Assembly: GCF_017565645.3 (NCBI RefSeq)
Contig: NZ_CP086136.1
Span: 5,501,501 to 5,565,500, forward strand
Reading direction: 5' to 3'
Origin: Bradyrhizobium barranii subsp. barranii
GTDB lineage: Bacteria > Pseudomonadota > Alphaproteobacteria > Rhizobiales > Xanthobacteraceae
Length of the DNA stretch: 64,000 nt
The notes under the pieces were generated by a model. The model saw only the letters and a list, made by a program, of their open reading frames with translations, was not told where the DNA came from and made no database searches. Made by a program: the position numbers and the translations under genes. Below are positions 9,019 to 18,221 of this stretch, piece by piece (position 1 is the first letter of the stretch; each line of letters opens with the position of its first letter).

Positions 9019-11019
9019 ATGCTCGATACCGTCAAAGCCAAATCACCGATTCAAGCGGCCGCACCGCATCCGCTCGATCCCCTGACAGCCGAAGAGATCA
9101 CGGCCGCCTGCACGCTGGTTCGTGCCGCCGCGACCTCGCCGGAGAACTGCCGCTTCCCGACCGTCCGGCTGGAGGAGCCGACCAAACAGGAATTGGCTAC
9201 GGGCGGAGCAGGGCGCCGCGCCTTCGCGCTGACGCTCGACGTCACCACGGGCGAGGCGATCGAGCACATCGTCGATCTCGACCGCAACGAGATCGTCGCG
9301 CGCAAGGTCATTCCGAACCGCGAGGCGCCCTATGGGCAGCCGCCGGTGATGCTGGAAGAATTTTTCAAGTGCGAGGCCGTGGTGAAGGCCGATCCAGGCT
9401 GGCGCGCGGCGATGGTCCGCCGCGGGCTCACCGACAAGGATATCGAGCTGGTCCAGGTCGATCCGTTCTCCTCAGGCTTCTTCGATTTTGAGTACGAGCG
9501 CGGCGCCCGTATCGTGCGCGCCGTCAGCTTTTTCCGCGAACATCTGCAGGACAACGGCTACGCCCATCCGATCGAGGGCGTGGTGGCCGTGGTCGACCTG
9601 ATCGCCGGCAAGGTCATCGACCTCACGGACGCCGATCCGATCGTGCCGATCCCGCGCAAGAAGCGGAATTACGGCGCGCATGAAGTCAAAAACCCGCGCA
9701 CCGACATCAAGCCGCTGCATATCGAGCAGCCGGAGGGCGCGAGTTTCAAGGTCGATGGCTGGAAGGTCGATTGGCAGAAATGGAGCTTTCGCGTCGGCTT
9801 CACGCCGCGCGAGGGCCTGGTGCTGCATCAGCTCGCCTACCAGGACGGTGCACGCAAGCGCTCGCTGATCCATCGCGCCAGCGTCACCGAGATGGTGGTG
9901 CCTTACGCCGATCCGACCGAGAACCATTTCTGGAAGTCGGCGTTCGATGCCGGGGAATACGGGCTCGGCATGCTCGCCAACGCGCTCGAGCTCGGCTGCG
10001 ACTGCCTCGGCAACATCCATTATTTCGACGTGCCGGCCGCCGACAACAAGGGCGCGCCCTTCGTCATGCAGAACGCCATCTGCATGCATGAAGAAGATTA
10101 CGGAATTGCCTGGAAGCATTACGAATTCCGCAACGGCCTGTTCGAGGTCCGCCGCTCGCGGCGCCTCGTCATCTCGTTCTTCGCGACCGTCGGCAATTAC
10201 GACTATGGCTTCTACTGGTACCTGTACCAGGACGGCACGATTCAGCTCGAAACAAAACTCACCGGCATCATCCAGACCGCCGCTGTGCCATCAGGCGAAA
10301 AGTACAAATGGGGCGGCATGGTCGACGACAATCTCGGCGGCCCCACGCACCAGCACTTCTTCAACGTGCGCATGCACATGGATCTCGACGGCGGCGGCAA
10401 TACCGTCACCGAGCACGAGTTCGTGCCGCGGCCCTGGGGCGCGGACAATCCGCACGGCAATGCGTTCGATACCACCACACGCATCCTGTCGCGCGAGCGT
10501 GATGCGGCTGCCATTGCGAACGGCGAGACCGGCCGGCTCTGGAAGATCAGCAATCCCAACGAGACCAACTCCGTCGGCAACGCGCCGGCCTACAAGCTTG
10601 TCGTCAATCCGAGCCCGCTGATGCTGGCGCAGGAGGGCAGCTACGTGCGCAAGCGCGGCGGCTTTGCGACGAAGCATGTTTGGGTCACCGCTTTCGACAA
10701 GGACGAGAAATACGCCAGCGGCGATTATCCCAATGTCCATGCCGGCGGCGACGGCCTGCCGCGCTACGCCGCGCAGAACCGCAACATCGAGAATACAGAT
10801 CTCGTGGTGTGGCACTCCTTCGGCCACACCCATGTCTGCAAGCCCGAGGATTTTCCGATCATGCCGGTCGAATATGCCGGCTTCATGCTGAAGCCGACCG
10901 GATTTTTTTCGGCTAATGCCGCCGGCGACATTCCGCCGGAGCGCAATAGCCGCAGCGTGCTGGCGGGCGACCCGAAGGATGCCGGCGGCGGCCCGTGCTG
11001 TCACGCCGGCAAAGCCTAG
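9019..11019 (+). CDS. Copper-containing primary amine oxidase
   Basis: A 666-residue quinoprotein that oxidises primary amines to aldehydes, releasing ammonia and H2O2. The Tyr that becomes the topaquinone cofactor is Tyr394 in TVGNYDYG. The catalytic base is Asp310 in FDAGEYGLG. Copper ligands are the HxH pair in PTHQHFFN and the later His of THVCKPEDFPIMP. Length and order of motifs match bacterial amine oxidases. No leader peptide is apparent, so a cytoplasmic enzyme is likely. It follows the serine hydrolase by 15 bp and faces the divergent AraC gene. Confidence 0.95.
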   Translation: MLDTVKAKSPIQAAAPHPLDPLTAEEITAACTLVRAAATSPENCRFPTVRLEEPTKQELATGGAGRRAFALTLDVTTGEAIEHIVDLDRNEIVARKVIPNREAPYGQPPVMLEEFFKCEAVVKADPGWRAAMVRRGLTDKDIELVQVDPFSSGFFDFEYERGARIVRAVSFFREHLQDNGYAHPIEGVVAVVDLIAGKVIDLTDADPIVPIPRKKRNYGAHEVKNPRTDIKPLHIEQPEGASFKVDGWKVDWQKWSFRVGFTPREGLVLHQLAYQDGARKRSLIHRASVTEMVVPYADPTENHFWKSAFDAGEYGLGMLANALELGCDCLGNIHYFDVPAADNKGAPFVMQNAICMHEEDYGIAWKHYEFRNGLFEVRRSRRLVISFFATVGNYDYGFYWYLYQDGTIQLETKLTGIIQTAAVPSGEKYKWGGMVDDNLGGPTHQHFFNVRMHMDLDGGGNTVTEHEFVPRPWGADNPHGNAFDTTTRILSRERDAAAIANGETGRLWKISNPNETNSVGNAPAYKLVVNPSPLMLAQEGSYVRKRGGFATKHVWVTAFDKDEKYASGDYPNVHAGGDGLPRYAAQNRNIENTDLVVWHSFGHTHVCKPEDFPIMPVEYAGFMLKPTGFFSANAAGDIPPERNSRSVLAGDPKDAGGGPCCHAGKA

Positions 11020-11226
11020 ACTCGTCGCGCGACAACAACGTTCGCAGCAGGCCGACCAGCGCTGGTTCGCTGGTCGCATGCGCTCGCGGTCGAATTGTCA
11101 GGGGAGTATTGCTGCCCCTTTCGAAGGGCCCGCGACGCGACAGCCGGCCGCACGTCGAAAAGATCGCTTCCAATTCCTTTCGAGAGTGATACCATCTTAA
11201 GGTTGTATTCTTTAAGGAGATTTCCC

Positions 11227-11685
11227 ATGACCCATGCACTCAATCTCACGCTGCCGATCAAGCAGGATGCCGAGACCCTGGCAAAGCTGCGGAATCTCGA
11301 GGCGAGCTTCACTGAGAAGGTTCAGCCCGCCATCGCGGCGGCGCTGAAGCAGTCCAGGATCGTTCATTTCGCCCGGGTCGTCGTCATCGAGGACAAGTAC
11401 ATCCAGGTCATCACCGAATATGAGGGAACGCACCAGGAATACACGGAGTTTTTCCGGCGAGCGCTCACGCCGATATTTGCCGCGATATTTTCCCTGGCAG
11501 ATACGACTGGCCTGGACATCAACGATCCCAATGCGTTCTTCGAATTCTCGAAGAACCACAACGCGCGTTCGCTGGGCACGGCGACCGACGGATCAACCGA
11601 CATCAGCGGCAACCCGTCCGGCTGGCTGTTCTCGGCTTACGACGGCATGACGGTCGCAGACATTCTGGCAAAGCTCGGGAAATAG
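11227..11685 (+). CDS. Small conserved protein upstream of DyP peroxidase
   Basis: A 152-residue protein starting at ATG 11227, six bases after AAGGAG. I do not recognise a named family. The segment IVHFARVVVIEDKYIQVITEYEG reads like an alternating beta-strand pair (here IVHFARVVVIEDKY and IQVITEYEG), followed by an amphipathic helix, suggestive of a ferredoxin-like alpha+beta fold as in dimeric DyP-type relatives. No signal peptide or cysteines are present. It lies 81 bp before a DyP peroxidase on the same strand, so a shared transcript and a related redox role are likely. Confidence 0.75.
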   Translation: MTHALNLTLPIKQDAETLAKLRNLEASFTEKVQPAIAAALKQSRIVHFARVVVIEDKYIQVITEYEGTHQEYTEFFRRALTPIFAAIFSLADTTGLDINDPNAFFEFSKNHNARSLGTATDGSTDISGNPSGWLFSAYDGMTVADILAKLGK

Positions 11686-11766
11686 CTTTCAGAGCGTATG
11701 TGCGCTTTCGAGATAGGCCGGCTTTGAGGCTGCCTATCGGCTGACCGTTCTTGCAGGACAGGCGCC

Positions 11767-13173
11767 ATGGTGGATCTCGGCAATTTGCAGGCGATCGTCG
11801 CTCGAAGCTCCGCGAAGCCGCTACTCGCGGTTCTGTTGTTTAGGTTTGGCGACGCCGGCGGTGCCAGGTCCTTCCTGCGGCAATGGATACCGCGAGCAGC
11901 GGTGGGGGCAGGCCCGGACCCCGATGGTCCCGCGTTCCACTTCATGTTCAGTTGGAACGGCATCGCGACGTTGATGTCGGGTCGCCCGGACCTTGACGTC
12001 GCACAGGGGCGGCAGCAGTTCGAGGTATCGTTCGTGGACCCGGCGCAGGCGCCGGATGGCGGCATTGCGACACAGCTTGGTTTCTTCGACGCCAGCGCTC
12101 CGGCGGGATGGTGGGACGGCAAGTTCAAGTCGAGCGATATCGATCTCGCCATCCACATCGGGTTCGATACGCCCGAGCAGAAAGCCGATTGCCTCGCGCA
12201 GGTGCGGCAGTCGGCGACAGGCTTCGCTGTCCGGGAATTGGCGCTCGACAGTTGGGACGACGGCGCACTGTCCGGCTGTCGACCAGCCGACGGCCGCCTG
12301 CATTTTGGCTATCGCGATGGAATCACCGCGCCCAATGTTGACTGGCAGGATGCGCCGGCTGCCAGGGCTTCCGACGCCGTCGATTGTCGCGAGATCGTCG
12401 TCGGCTATCCGAACAGCGATTTTCCCACTGCACCGTTCAAGCCCGGTCCATGGCAGGACTTCGCGCGCGATGGATCGTTCGTCGGCCTGTCGTGGCTTTA
12501 TCAGGACGTCGCGGCCTTCAACAAATTCCTGAAGGCGAATGCACCGCAGGCGGCGCCGCATGTCGGCCCGGAACTGGCCGAAGAATGGATCGCGGCCAAG
12601 ATGATGGGGCGCTGGCGACACGGGTCGCCGCTGTCACGCTTTCCGGATGCACCACCGTCGACCCCGCAATTGAACGATGCGTTCGGCTATGGCGACGATC
12701 CAGACGGCGTCAAATGCCCGCTCGGGGCTCACATTCGCATTGTCAATTGCCGCGATCACCCGCTGAAATTCGCCAATCAGATTCGTTTCCCCAAGGGGCC
12801 GCCGCGAGTCATACGCCGCGGATTTTCCTACGGCCCTCACCTGGAGGGCACGGAGGACGACGGCAAGGACCGCGGCATCGTAGGGCTGTTCTACTTCGCC
12901 AGGATCAACGAGCAATTCTATACCATCCTGCGGTGGATGCATCAGACAGACTTTGCCGACGCCTACATGCGCCTTCCGAACGGAGCCAACGCGCAGGATG
13001 CCTTGACCGGAAACCGGACAGACCCAAAGGCCGAGACCCGGTTCCAGGTTCCGCTCGCGGGGGACGCCTCCGTGACGTTCCAGATGAAGCAATTTATCCG
13101 CTACAAGGGCGTCGCAGTGCTGTTTGCGCCGAGCGTTAAATCGCTCAACACGATGATTGCCGCGCAACGTTGA
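11767..13173 (+). CDS. DyP-type heme peroxidase
   Basis: A 468-residue dye-decolourising peroxidase. The distal GxxDG motif is present as FGYRDGITAP, with the Asp used in H2O2 cleavage. The proximal heme-ligand His lies in CPLGAHIRIVNCRD. WIAAKMMGRWRHGSPL is another block typical of the longer (class C/D-like) members. No Sec or Tat leader is seen. The gene follows the 152-residue protein and precedes 480 bp with little coding sequence. A second, broken DyP gene of a different subtype occurs at 43-45 kb. Confidence 0.92.
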   Translation: MVDLGNLQAIVARSSAKPLLAVLLFRFGDAGGARSFLRQWIPRAAVGAGPDPDGPAFHFMFSWNGIATLMSGRPDLDVAQGRQQFEVSFVDPAQAPDGGIATQLGFFDASAPAGWWDGKFKSSDIDLAIHIGFDTPEQKADCLAQVRQSATGFAVRELALDSWDDGALSGCRPADGRLHFGYRDGITAPNVDWQDAPAARASDAVDCREIVVGYPNSDFPTAPFKPGPWQDFARDGSFVGLSWLYQDVAAFNKFLKANAPQAAPHVGPELAEEWIAAKMMGRWRHGSPLSRFPDAPPSTPQLNDAFGYGDDPDGVKCPLGAHIRIVNCRDHPLKFANQIRFPKGPPRVIRRGFSYGPHLEGTEDDGKDRGIVGLFYFARINEQFYTILRWMHQTDFADAYMRLPNGANAQDALTGNRTDPKAETRFQVPLAGDASVTFQMKQFIRYKGVAVLFAPSVKSLNTMIAAQR

Positions 13174-13271
13174 ACTGCCGGGCAACCGTCGCATCGTCGT
13201 CGCAACCATTCGTTCGCGGCAGCGCGTCCGCCGTTTCCAGGCGGTCGCGGACAAGCGGCGAATGTTCTCAC

Positions 13272-13286
13272 TCTAGAAGCATTCCA
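13272..13286. promoter_or_regulatory. Possible Irr/ICE-like iron box (weak)
   Basis: TCTAGAAGCATTCCA resembles the imperfect palindrome TTTAGAA-N3-TTCTAAA bound by the iron regulator Irr in Bradyrhizobium. It lies about 180 bp upstream of a TonB-receptor leader remnant and a PepSY membrane gene, which would suit iron control. The match is partial. Confidence 0.2.
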
Positions 13287-13452
13287 TATCGAAGCGCTCA
13301 TAGAAGCCGGCGATGCACCTCGATGCGCATATGGGCGCATTGGTCGCACGATTTATTCCCCGGTCTCGATAGATTCTAACTCTGCGTCTCTCGCACTGAG
13401 AATGCCCCCGCGTTAGGGCGAGAGTCCAAAAATCATTCCGGCAAAGCCGGCA

Positions 13453-13650
13453 GTGCGTGGGACCTCGCTAGACGTGTCAGACTTCCAACTTCGTTCGTGC
13501 TCCAATGCGCGTGTTCGACAGCTTCAGGTGCTTTTCTTCGGCGCCGTCAGCATATTCGCTCTCTGCGTCCCCATCGCGCCCGTGCAGGCGCAGACTCAAA
13601 TTCCCACGGTCTCGGTGGAAGCGCCGGCGCAGCGCGCCGGACCCGCTTGA
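13453..13650 (+). pseudogene. Leader remnant of a TonB-dependent receptor
   Basis: A 65-residue frame with a GTG start. It reads as a signal peptide (FFGAVSIFALCVPIAPVQAQ) followed by TQIPTVSVEAPAQR, the typical beginning of TonB-dependent siderophore receptors. It stops almost at once. No plug or barrel sequence follows: the stop TGA overlaps the ATG of the PepSY gene as TGATG. In related genomes such PepSY genes often follow a full receptor gene, so an internal deletion that kept the leader and the coupling junction is likely. Alternatively it is a short coupling leader peptide. Confidence 0.5.
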
Positions 13651-14957
13651 TGAAAGTCGAGACGATGAGAGCCATATTTGGCAGGCTGCATCGCTGGGCG
13701 GGACTGCTCACGGCCGGATTCCTGTTCTTCTCCGGCATCACCGGCGCGATCATCTCATGGGATCATGAGATCGACGAGGTGCTGAACCACCACCTGTTCG
13801 ATGTCACCAGCAAAGGCCCGGCGATTCCCTCGATCGAGCTCGCGAAGATGATCGAGCAGCGCGATCCCCGCGCACGCGTCGTCTACCTCTTCATGACGCC
13901 GGAGGAGGGGCACTCGCTGTGGTTCTTCGTGATGCCGCGGATCGATCCGGCGACAGGAAAACGCTTCGCGATCGACTACAACCAGATTTTCCTCGATCCC
14001 AACACCGGTGTCGAGCTCGGCCGGCGCTATTGGGGCGCGGTGTGGCCGGTGACGCGCGAAAACGTCGTCTCGTTCCTCTACAAGCTCCACTACACCATGC
14101 ACATCCCGGAATTCTGGGGCAGCGATCGCTGGGGCATGCGCGTGCTCGGCGTGATCGCCATCATCTGGACCATCGATTGCTTCGTCGGCTTCTATCTGAC
14201 GCTGCCCTCGCGACGGCGCGCCAAGGCCGCGCGGGCGCCCCAGGTCACGCGCCAGCTCGAACGCGGCTTCTGGGCGCGCTGGGCGCCGGCCTGGACCATC
14301 AAGGCATCGGGCAGCGCGTACCGGATCAATTTCGACATCCATCGCGCCTTCAGCCTGTGGACCTGGGGCGTGCTGTTCGTCATCGCCTTCACGGCGTTCT
14401 CGCTGAACCTCTATTTCGAGGTGTTCTCGCCGATGATGAAGATGGTGTCGAACTACACGCCGACGCCCTATGAGCAGCGGCCCTACCGCAATCTCGACGA
14501 TCCCATCGAGCCCAGGGTGACGTTCGCCGACATTGCTGCGCGCGCGGCGGCTGACGGCAAGGGGCGAGGGTGGACCGTCCCGGTCGGCGCGCTCAGCTAC
14601 GGCCCGGCCCATGGCGTCTACGCGGCCGCCTACTTCCATCCCGGCGACGATCACGGCGCCGGCGGCGTCGGGCCGGCGCAGCTCTATTACGACAGCGAGG
14701 ACGGCCGCCCGATCGGCGAACGGCTGCCCTGGGTCGGCACCGCCGCCGACATCTTCGTGCAGGCGCAATTCCCGCTGCATTCGGGCCGCATCGTCGGGCT
14801 GTTCGGCCGCATCCTGATCTCGATCATGGGCCTCGTGGTGGCGGCACTGTCGGTCACCGGCGTCGTGATCTGGTGGCGCAAGCGACGCGCCCGCGTCCGG
14901 GCGCGCGAGACGGCGGCGATGCGCCTGAGCCGGCAGCAGCTCACGCCGGCGGAGTAG
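13650..14957 (+). CDS. PepSY-associated membrane protein (PiuB-like)
   Basis: A 435-residue inner-membrane protein with four membrane helices: near residues 15-35 (LHRWAGLLTAGFLFFSG), around 165-190, around 235-260 and at the C-terminus (IMGLVVAALSVTGVVIWWRK). The large periplasmic loops carry PepSY-type repeats. Family members accompany ferric-siderophore receptors and are thought to reduce or release iron in the periplasm. The ATG overlaps the preceding stop codon. A second start at 13665 (MRAIFGRLHRW) is possible and matches the family N-terminus slightly better. Confidence 0.88.
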   Translation: MKVETMRAIFGRLHRWAGLLTAGFLFFSGITGAIISWDHEIDEVLNHHLFDVTSKGPAIPSIELAKMIEQRDPRARVVYLFMTPEEGHSLWFFVMPRIDPATGKRFAIDYNQIFLDPNTGVELGRRYWGAVWPVTRENVVSFLYKLHYTMHIPEFWGSDRWGMRVLGVIAIIWTIDCFVGFYLTLPSRRRAKAARAPQVTRQLERGFWARWAPAWTIKASGSAYRINFDIHRAFSLWTWGVLFVIAFTAFSLNLYFEVFSPMMKMVSNYTPTPYEQRPYRNLDDPIEPRVTFADIAARAAADGKGRGWTVPVGALSYGPAHGVYAAAYFHPGDDHGAGGVGPAQLYYDSEDGRPIGERLPWVGTAADIFVQAQFPLHSGRIVGLFGRILISIMGLVVAALSVTGVVIWWRKRRARVRARETAAMRLSRQQLTPAE

Positions 14958-14987
14958 GGCCGGCGTGCCGCTCGATCGTCTGCGCAT

Positions 14988-15626
14988 TTACCGAGTGCGC
15001 TCGTTGACGATGGGCATCGCGGTCTGCAGCGCCTGCTCGTAACGCTTCAACTGACTGAGCGAGAATTTCTTCATCGCCAGCAGTTCGTCGGACGTCTTGC
15101 CTCTCAACCGAGCGACTTTGGATGTCTTGAACACGTCATCATTCGCCGCCGAGGCGTTCTGTCGAAGCGCAAAAACCCTTTCGATGCTCTGGGACAACAG
15201 CCGATTGCGCTCCACCCCTTTGTTCGCGTGCTCCACATAGTGAAGCAGTCTATCGGTGGGCATGGCGCGAGCACTGTCTGCATCTCCTTCGATGAGGCGA
15301 AGCAGCTGCTCATCAACGATATCGGTGCATAGGTCGATACATTCGTCGCATATAAAGACAGCCGGCCCGGCCACCAGCTTGCTCACTTCATGCTGGTTCA
15401 TGCCGCAGAACGAACAGTAGATGGGACGATCCTGCTGGGCAGGATTCTGCATGCCAGCACTCGGCTGCGCCGCATCAATCTTGGCCGACAGAATATTCCA
15501 GTTCTCGTACCCGAACGCTTTCGCGATCAGTTCCAAAGCTTCGCTGTGAGTGGTTTGCACGGCTTTGGCATTCAAGGCATCGCGCAAGGAACGAGCCATA
15601 GCCTTCGCATCGCGGAAATCGCGCAT
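14988..15626 (-). CDS. Glyoxalase-related N-terminal domain fused to a ClpX-type C4 zinc finger
   Basis: A 212-residue protein. Residues 1-50 ([18 protein letters not shown], then [20 protein letters not shown]) match the short domain often annotated 'glyoxalase-related'. Residues about 68-100 form a ClpX-like C4 zinc finger: [11 protein letters not shown], then CDECIDLC. The rest is helical with no AAA+ ATPase domain. In ClpX this finger dimerises and binds adaptors or substrates, so an adaptor or regulatory role near Clp proteases is conceivable but unproven. It is convergent with the PepSY gene and has its own promoter region upstream of 15626. Confidence 0.8.
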   Translation of the reverse strand: MRDFRDAKAMARSLRDALNAKAVQTTHSEALELIAKAFGYENWNILSAKIDAAQPSAGMQNPAQQDRPIYCSFCGMNQHEVSKLVAGPAVFICDECIDLCTDIVDEQLLRLIEGDADSARAMPTDRLLHYVEHANKGVERNRLLSQSIERVFALRQNASAANDDVFKTSKVARLRGKTSDELLAMKKFSLSQLKRYEQALQTAMPIVNERTR

Positions 15627-15916
15627 GAGAGCACCCGTATCGGCGAACGGAGAAGATCGGTGCCTGCCTTGCCGACCCGCTCGCCAATAGCGAGGGTGAG
15701 GGCGACTTTGATACGTTCACCATCCCCAAAGGGCGCAGGCAGCTGGTGTATCGACCCGAACGAATTTTGGCGCTGGACGGCCGCTCTTGTCAACCTGAAA
15801 CGGGTACATCCACACCTCCGACCGCCACGCACGTTCGCAGTTCAGGAGCCGATGAACCTTCCCGTCCGGCACCGGCACAAAGACTGGAGATCGCTCCCAG
15901 TCTTCCGGAAATTGCA

Positions 15917-16731
15917 ATGAGATCGCTCGCCTTGCTCTGCCTGCTCGTTTTCGCGACGCCCACCGACGCCGCCACGCCCGAGCAGCACTATCTCGATTTG
16001 CGCGATCGCTACATCGCAAAATTCTCCAAAGCCAAGGAGAACGACGAGACTTTTAAGCAGCACGATGCGGCGCTTAACGAGCTGACCGGTGTGCTGCGCG
16101 GCTTGGTCGGACCGGTCACGATCAAGGGGCTGCCGGCGGAAGGCAAGTCGAACGCCGACACGCTGTTCAAGGGCGACTCCGGCTTCGGCCATCTCGACGG
16201 CCTGGGCTTCGCGTCCGAAGGCGACAAGATGCAGGCCGTGGTGACCACCACAGGTCTGCTCAAGCACTGGCTGCGCGAGCACCGCGAGGACGGCCTGCCG
16301 CAGGAGATCGCCGCAGCCTTCAAGTCGGATCGCTTCTACTATCAAGCGATCCAGGACTCGGCCTTCGCCAAATATGCCGAGCTGCCGATCACGAAGCCCG
16401 CATCCGCGAGTGCCGCGGTCGCCGTGCTCGGCGTGCGCGGCAACGGCGACCTGAAGGGCGCGCCGCATGAATCGACGTCGTCGCGATCCAGGGCGACAAG
16501 GTCTACTTCCTCGCCGCAACCGACGCCGTGAAGACGGCCGAGATCCCGGCCTGCGAAAAAGTCTGGAAGCAGATGATGGCCAGGAACACCCCGCAGGACG
16601 CCATGGCCAAGGAAGACCAGGCCATGGACGCCTACACAAAGTGTTTCGCCAGGGAAGCGCCCAGCCAGAGTTGGTTCGCGGGCGCGGTGAAGAAGGCGCA
16701 GAGCCAGCTGGAGATGCTGCTGGCGCGGTAA
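15917..16731 (+). pseudogene. Exported conserved protein, frameshifted
   Basis: The frame from ATG 15917 gives a signal peptide (MRSLALLCLLVFATPTDA) and a helical domain (ATPEQHYLDLRDRYIAKF and onwards) up to LKGAPHE at about 16470. The expected continuation IDVVAIQGDKVYFLAATDAV lies one frame over. It runs on through KTAEIPACEKVWKQMMA to LEMLLAR, stopping at 16731. One missing A in GAATCGACG (GAAATCGACG) would restore a protein of about 271 residues. The product is unknown; it looks periplasmic with one Cys pair in the last 60 residues. The lesion could be a homopolymer sequencing error. Confidence 0.7.
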
Positions 16732-16751
16732 TTGCGCAGCTTCACCACACT

Positions 16752-16868
16752 CCGCACCTCATCCTGAGGAGCCCGCAAAGCGGGCGTCTCGAAGGATGGC
16801 CACACGCGAGAGGCGGGCCTTCATGGTTCGAGACGCGCGTGCCGCGCTCCTCACCATGAGGGTCCTGC
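16752..16868. repeat. REP-like paired palindrome, copy 2
   Basis: Contains CTCATCCTGAGGAGC, GCGGGCGTCTCGAAGGATGG and, in reverse order to copy 1, CATGGTTCGAGACGCG and CTCCTCACCATGAGG. It separates two convergent genes, as copy 1 does. Confidence 0.75.
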
Positions 16869-16880
16869 AACGCCATCAGG

Positions 16881-18076
16881 CTAGAGCGCGCTGCCGCCCA
16901 AATTCCACCCGCGGCCGCCCTCGCCAAAGATCTCATACCCGGTCGGCGTCACCACAACCGTATCCTCGAGCTTGATAAAGCCGCGCTTCGGATGCTTCAT
17001 GGTGGTTTCGATCGAGACCACCATGCCTGTTTCGAGCGGCAGCCGGGCGTCGGTGTCGTCGTAGGGGACCGGACCTTTGGCGGTCAGGCGAGGGGCCTCG
17101 TGGCTGACGAGACCCATGCCGTGGGCCAGGAAATCTGTGAAGTCGCGCTGAGTGATCTGGGCAAGCCGCCGCTCGGCCGCGACGTAGATGTCGCCGCCGA
17201 GGGCGCCAGGTCGGACCGCGGCAAAGGCGGCGCGCTGAACCGCCTCGATCTCGGCCAGGCAATCCTTCAGTTCGCTGTCGGGTTCGCCCAGCACGGCCAT
17301 GCGGGCGAGGTCGCCGATATAGCCGTGATAATTGCCGCCGGAATCGAGCGATAGCACGTCGCCTTGCTCCCAGCGCTGCGCAGACGGCGCCCGGTTGTGG
17401 CTGTTGCCGCAGGCGAGCAGGCAGTATTCGAAGGTCAGGCCGCGATTGGCCTCGGCGACACGCAAACTGTCCGACAATTGCTGCTTGGTGGTGCCCGGGC
17501 CGTGCGCGGCGATCACCTCGAGCATTGATGCAATGACGAGCTCGGACGCCGTCTTAAGCTTGGCCAGCTCGTCCGCCGACTTGACCGCCCGCAGCCGCTC
17601 CAGCACCAGCAGCGCGTCCTTGAGCTCGCACCGGGCAGGGCGTCAGCGAGCGCCCTTCCAGCATCCATCGGCAGGAACGCCATCTCGACGCCGACCCGCT
17701 TCAAGGGCACGCCGGCGTCGCGGATCAGGCCAATGGCCCGTGTGACCGCGTCGACCGAGCCATTGGATTCGGTGCGGACCTGCGGCACCCACGGCGGCGC
17801 CACGGCACGCTGATGGGTTTCCAGACGGTGACCGATATAGACCGCCTTGTCCGGCGCACCCCTGGGATAGACCAGGACCGGCAGATAGCGGCTGACGCCC
17901 ATGGCGTCCATGTAGTCGAAGAAGATCGCGCGCTCGGCGCCGAGCAAGTACTGCACATTGTGCTTGGAGGTCACGACCAGCACGTCGAGGCCGGCGGCCT
18001 CCATGAGACGGTCGAGCTTGGCGGCGTCGAACGGAATGGCGCGCGAGCTGTTCGCGCGGGTGACGTTCTCCTGCAT
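16881..18076 (-). pseudogene. M24-family metallopeptidase (Xaa-Pro dipeptidase-like), frameshifted
   Basis: Two overlapping frames make one M24 'pita-bread' peptidase of about 397 residues. The N-terminal creatinase-like domain runs from MQENVTRANSSRAIPFD to DALPGA (about 17640). The catalytic domain continues in another frame from ELKDALLVLERLRAVKSADE to the end. Metal ligands are visible: Asp in LSLDSGGNYHGYIGDLARMA, His in LAHGMGLVSHEAPR, Glu in SIETTMKHP and in FIKLEDTVVV. One missing C in GGTGCGAGCTC (GGTGCCGAGCTC) rejoins the frames. It may be a pseudogene or a read error; both halves are otherwise well conserved. Confidence 0.82.
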
Positions 18077-18221
18077 GACGGGCTCCTTGAGCGGCGGTTG
18101 AGACCGCCTTGTATCGTTGACCTCTTCAGGACTGCGGCGCCTAGTCTAGCACAACCTCCACTCGCGCGCCCCAACCGAACGATCCGATGGAAAATGGAAC
18201 CACGACTGAGAGGGTCTCCAG

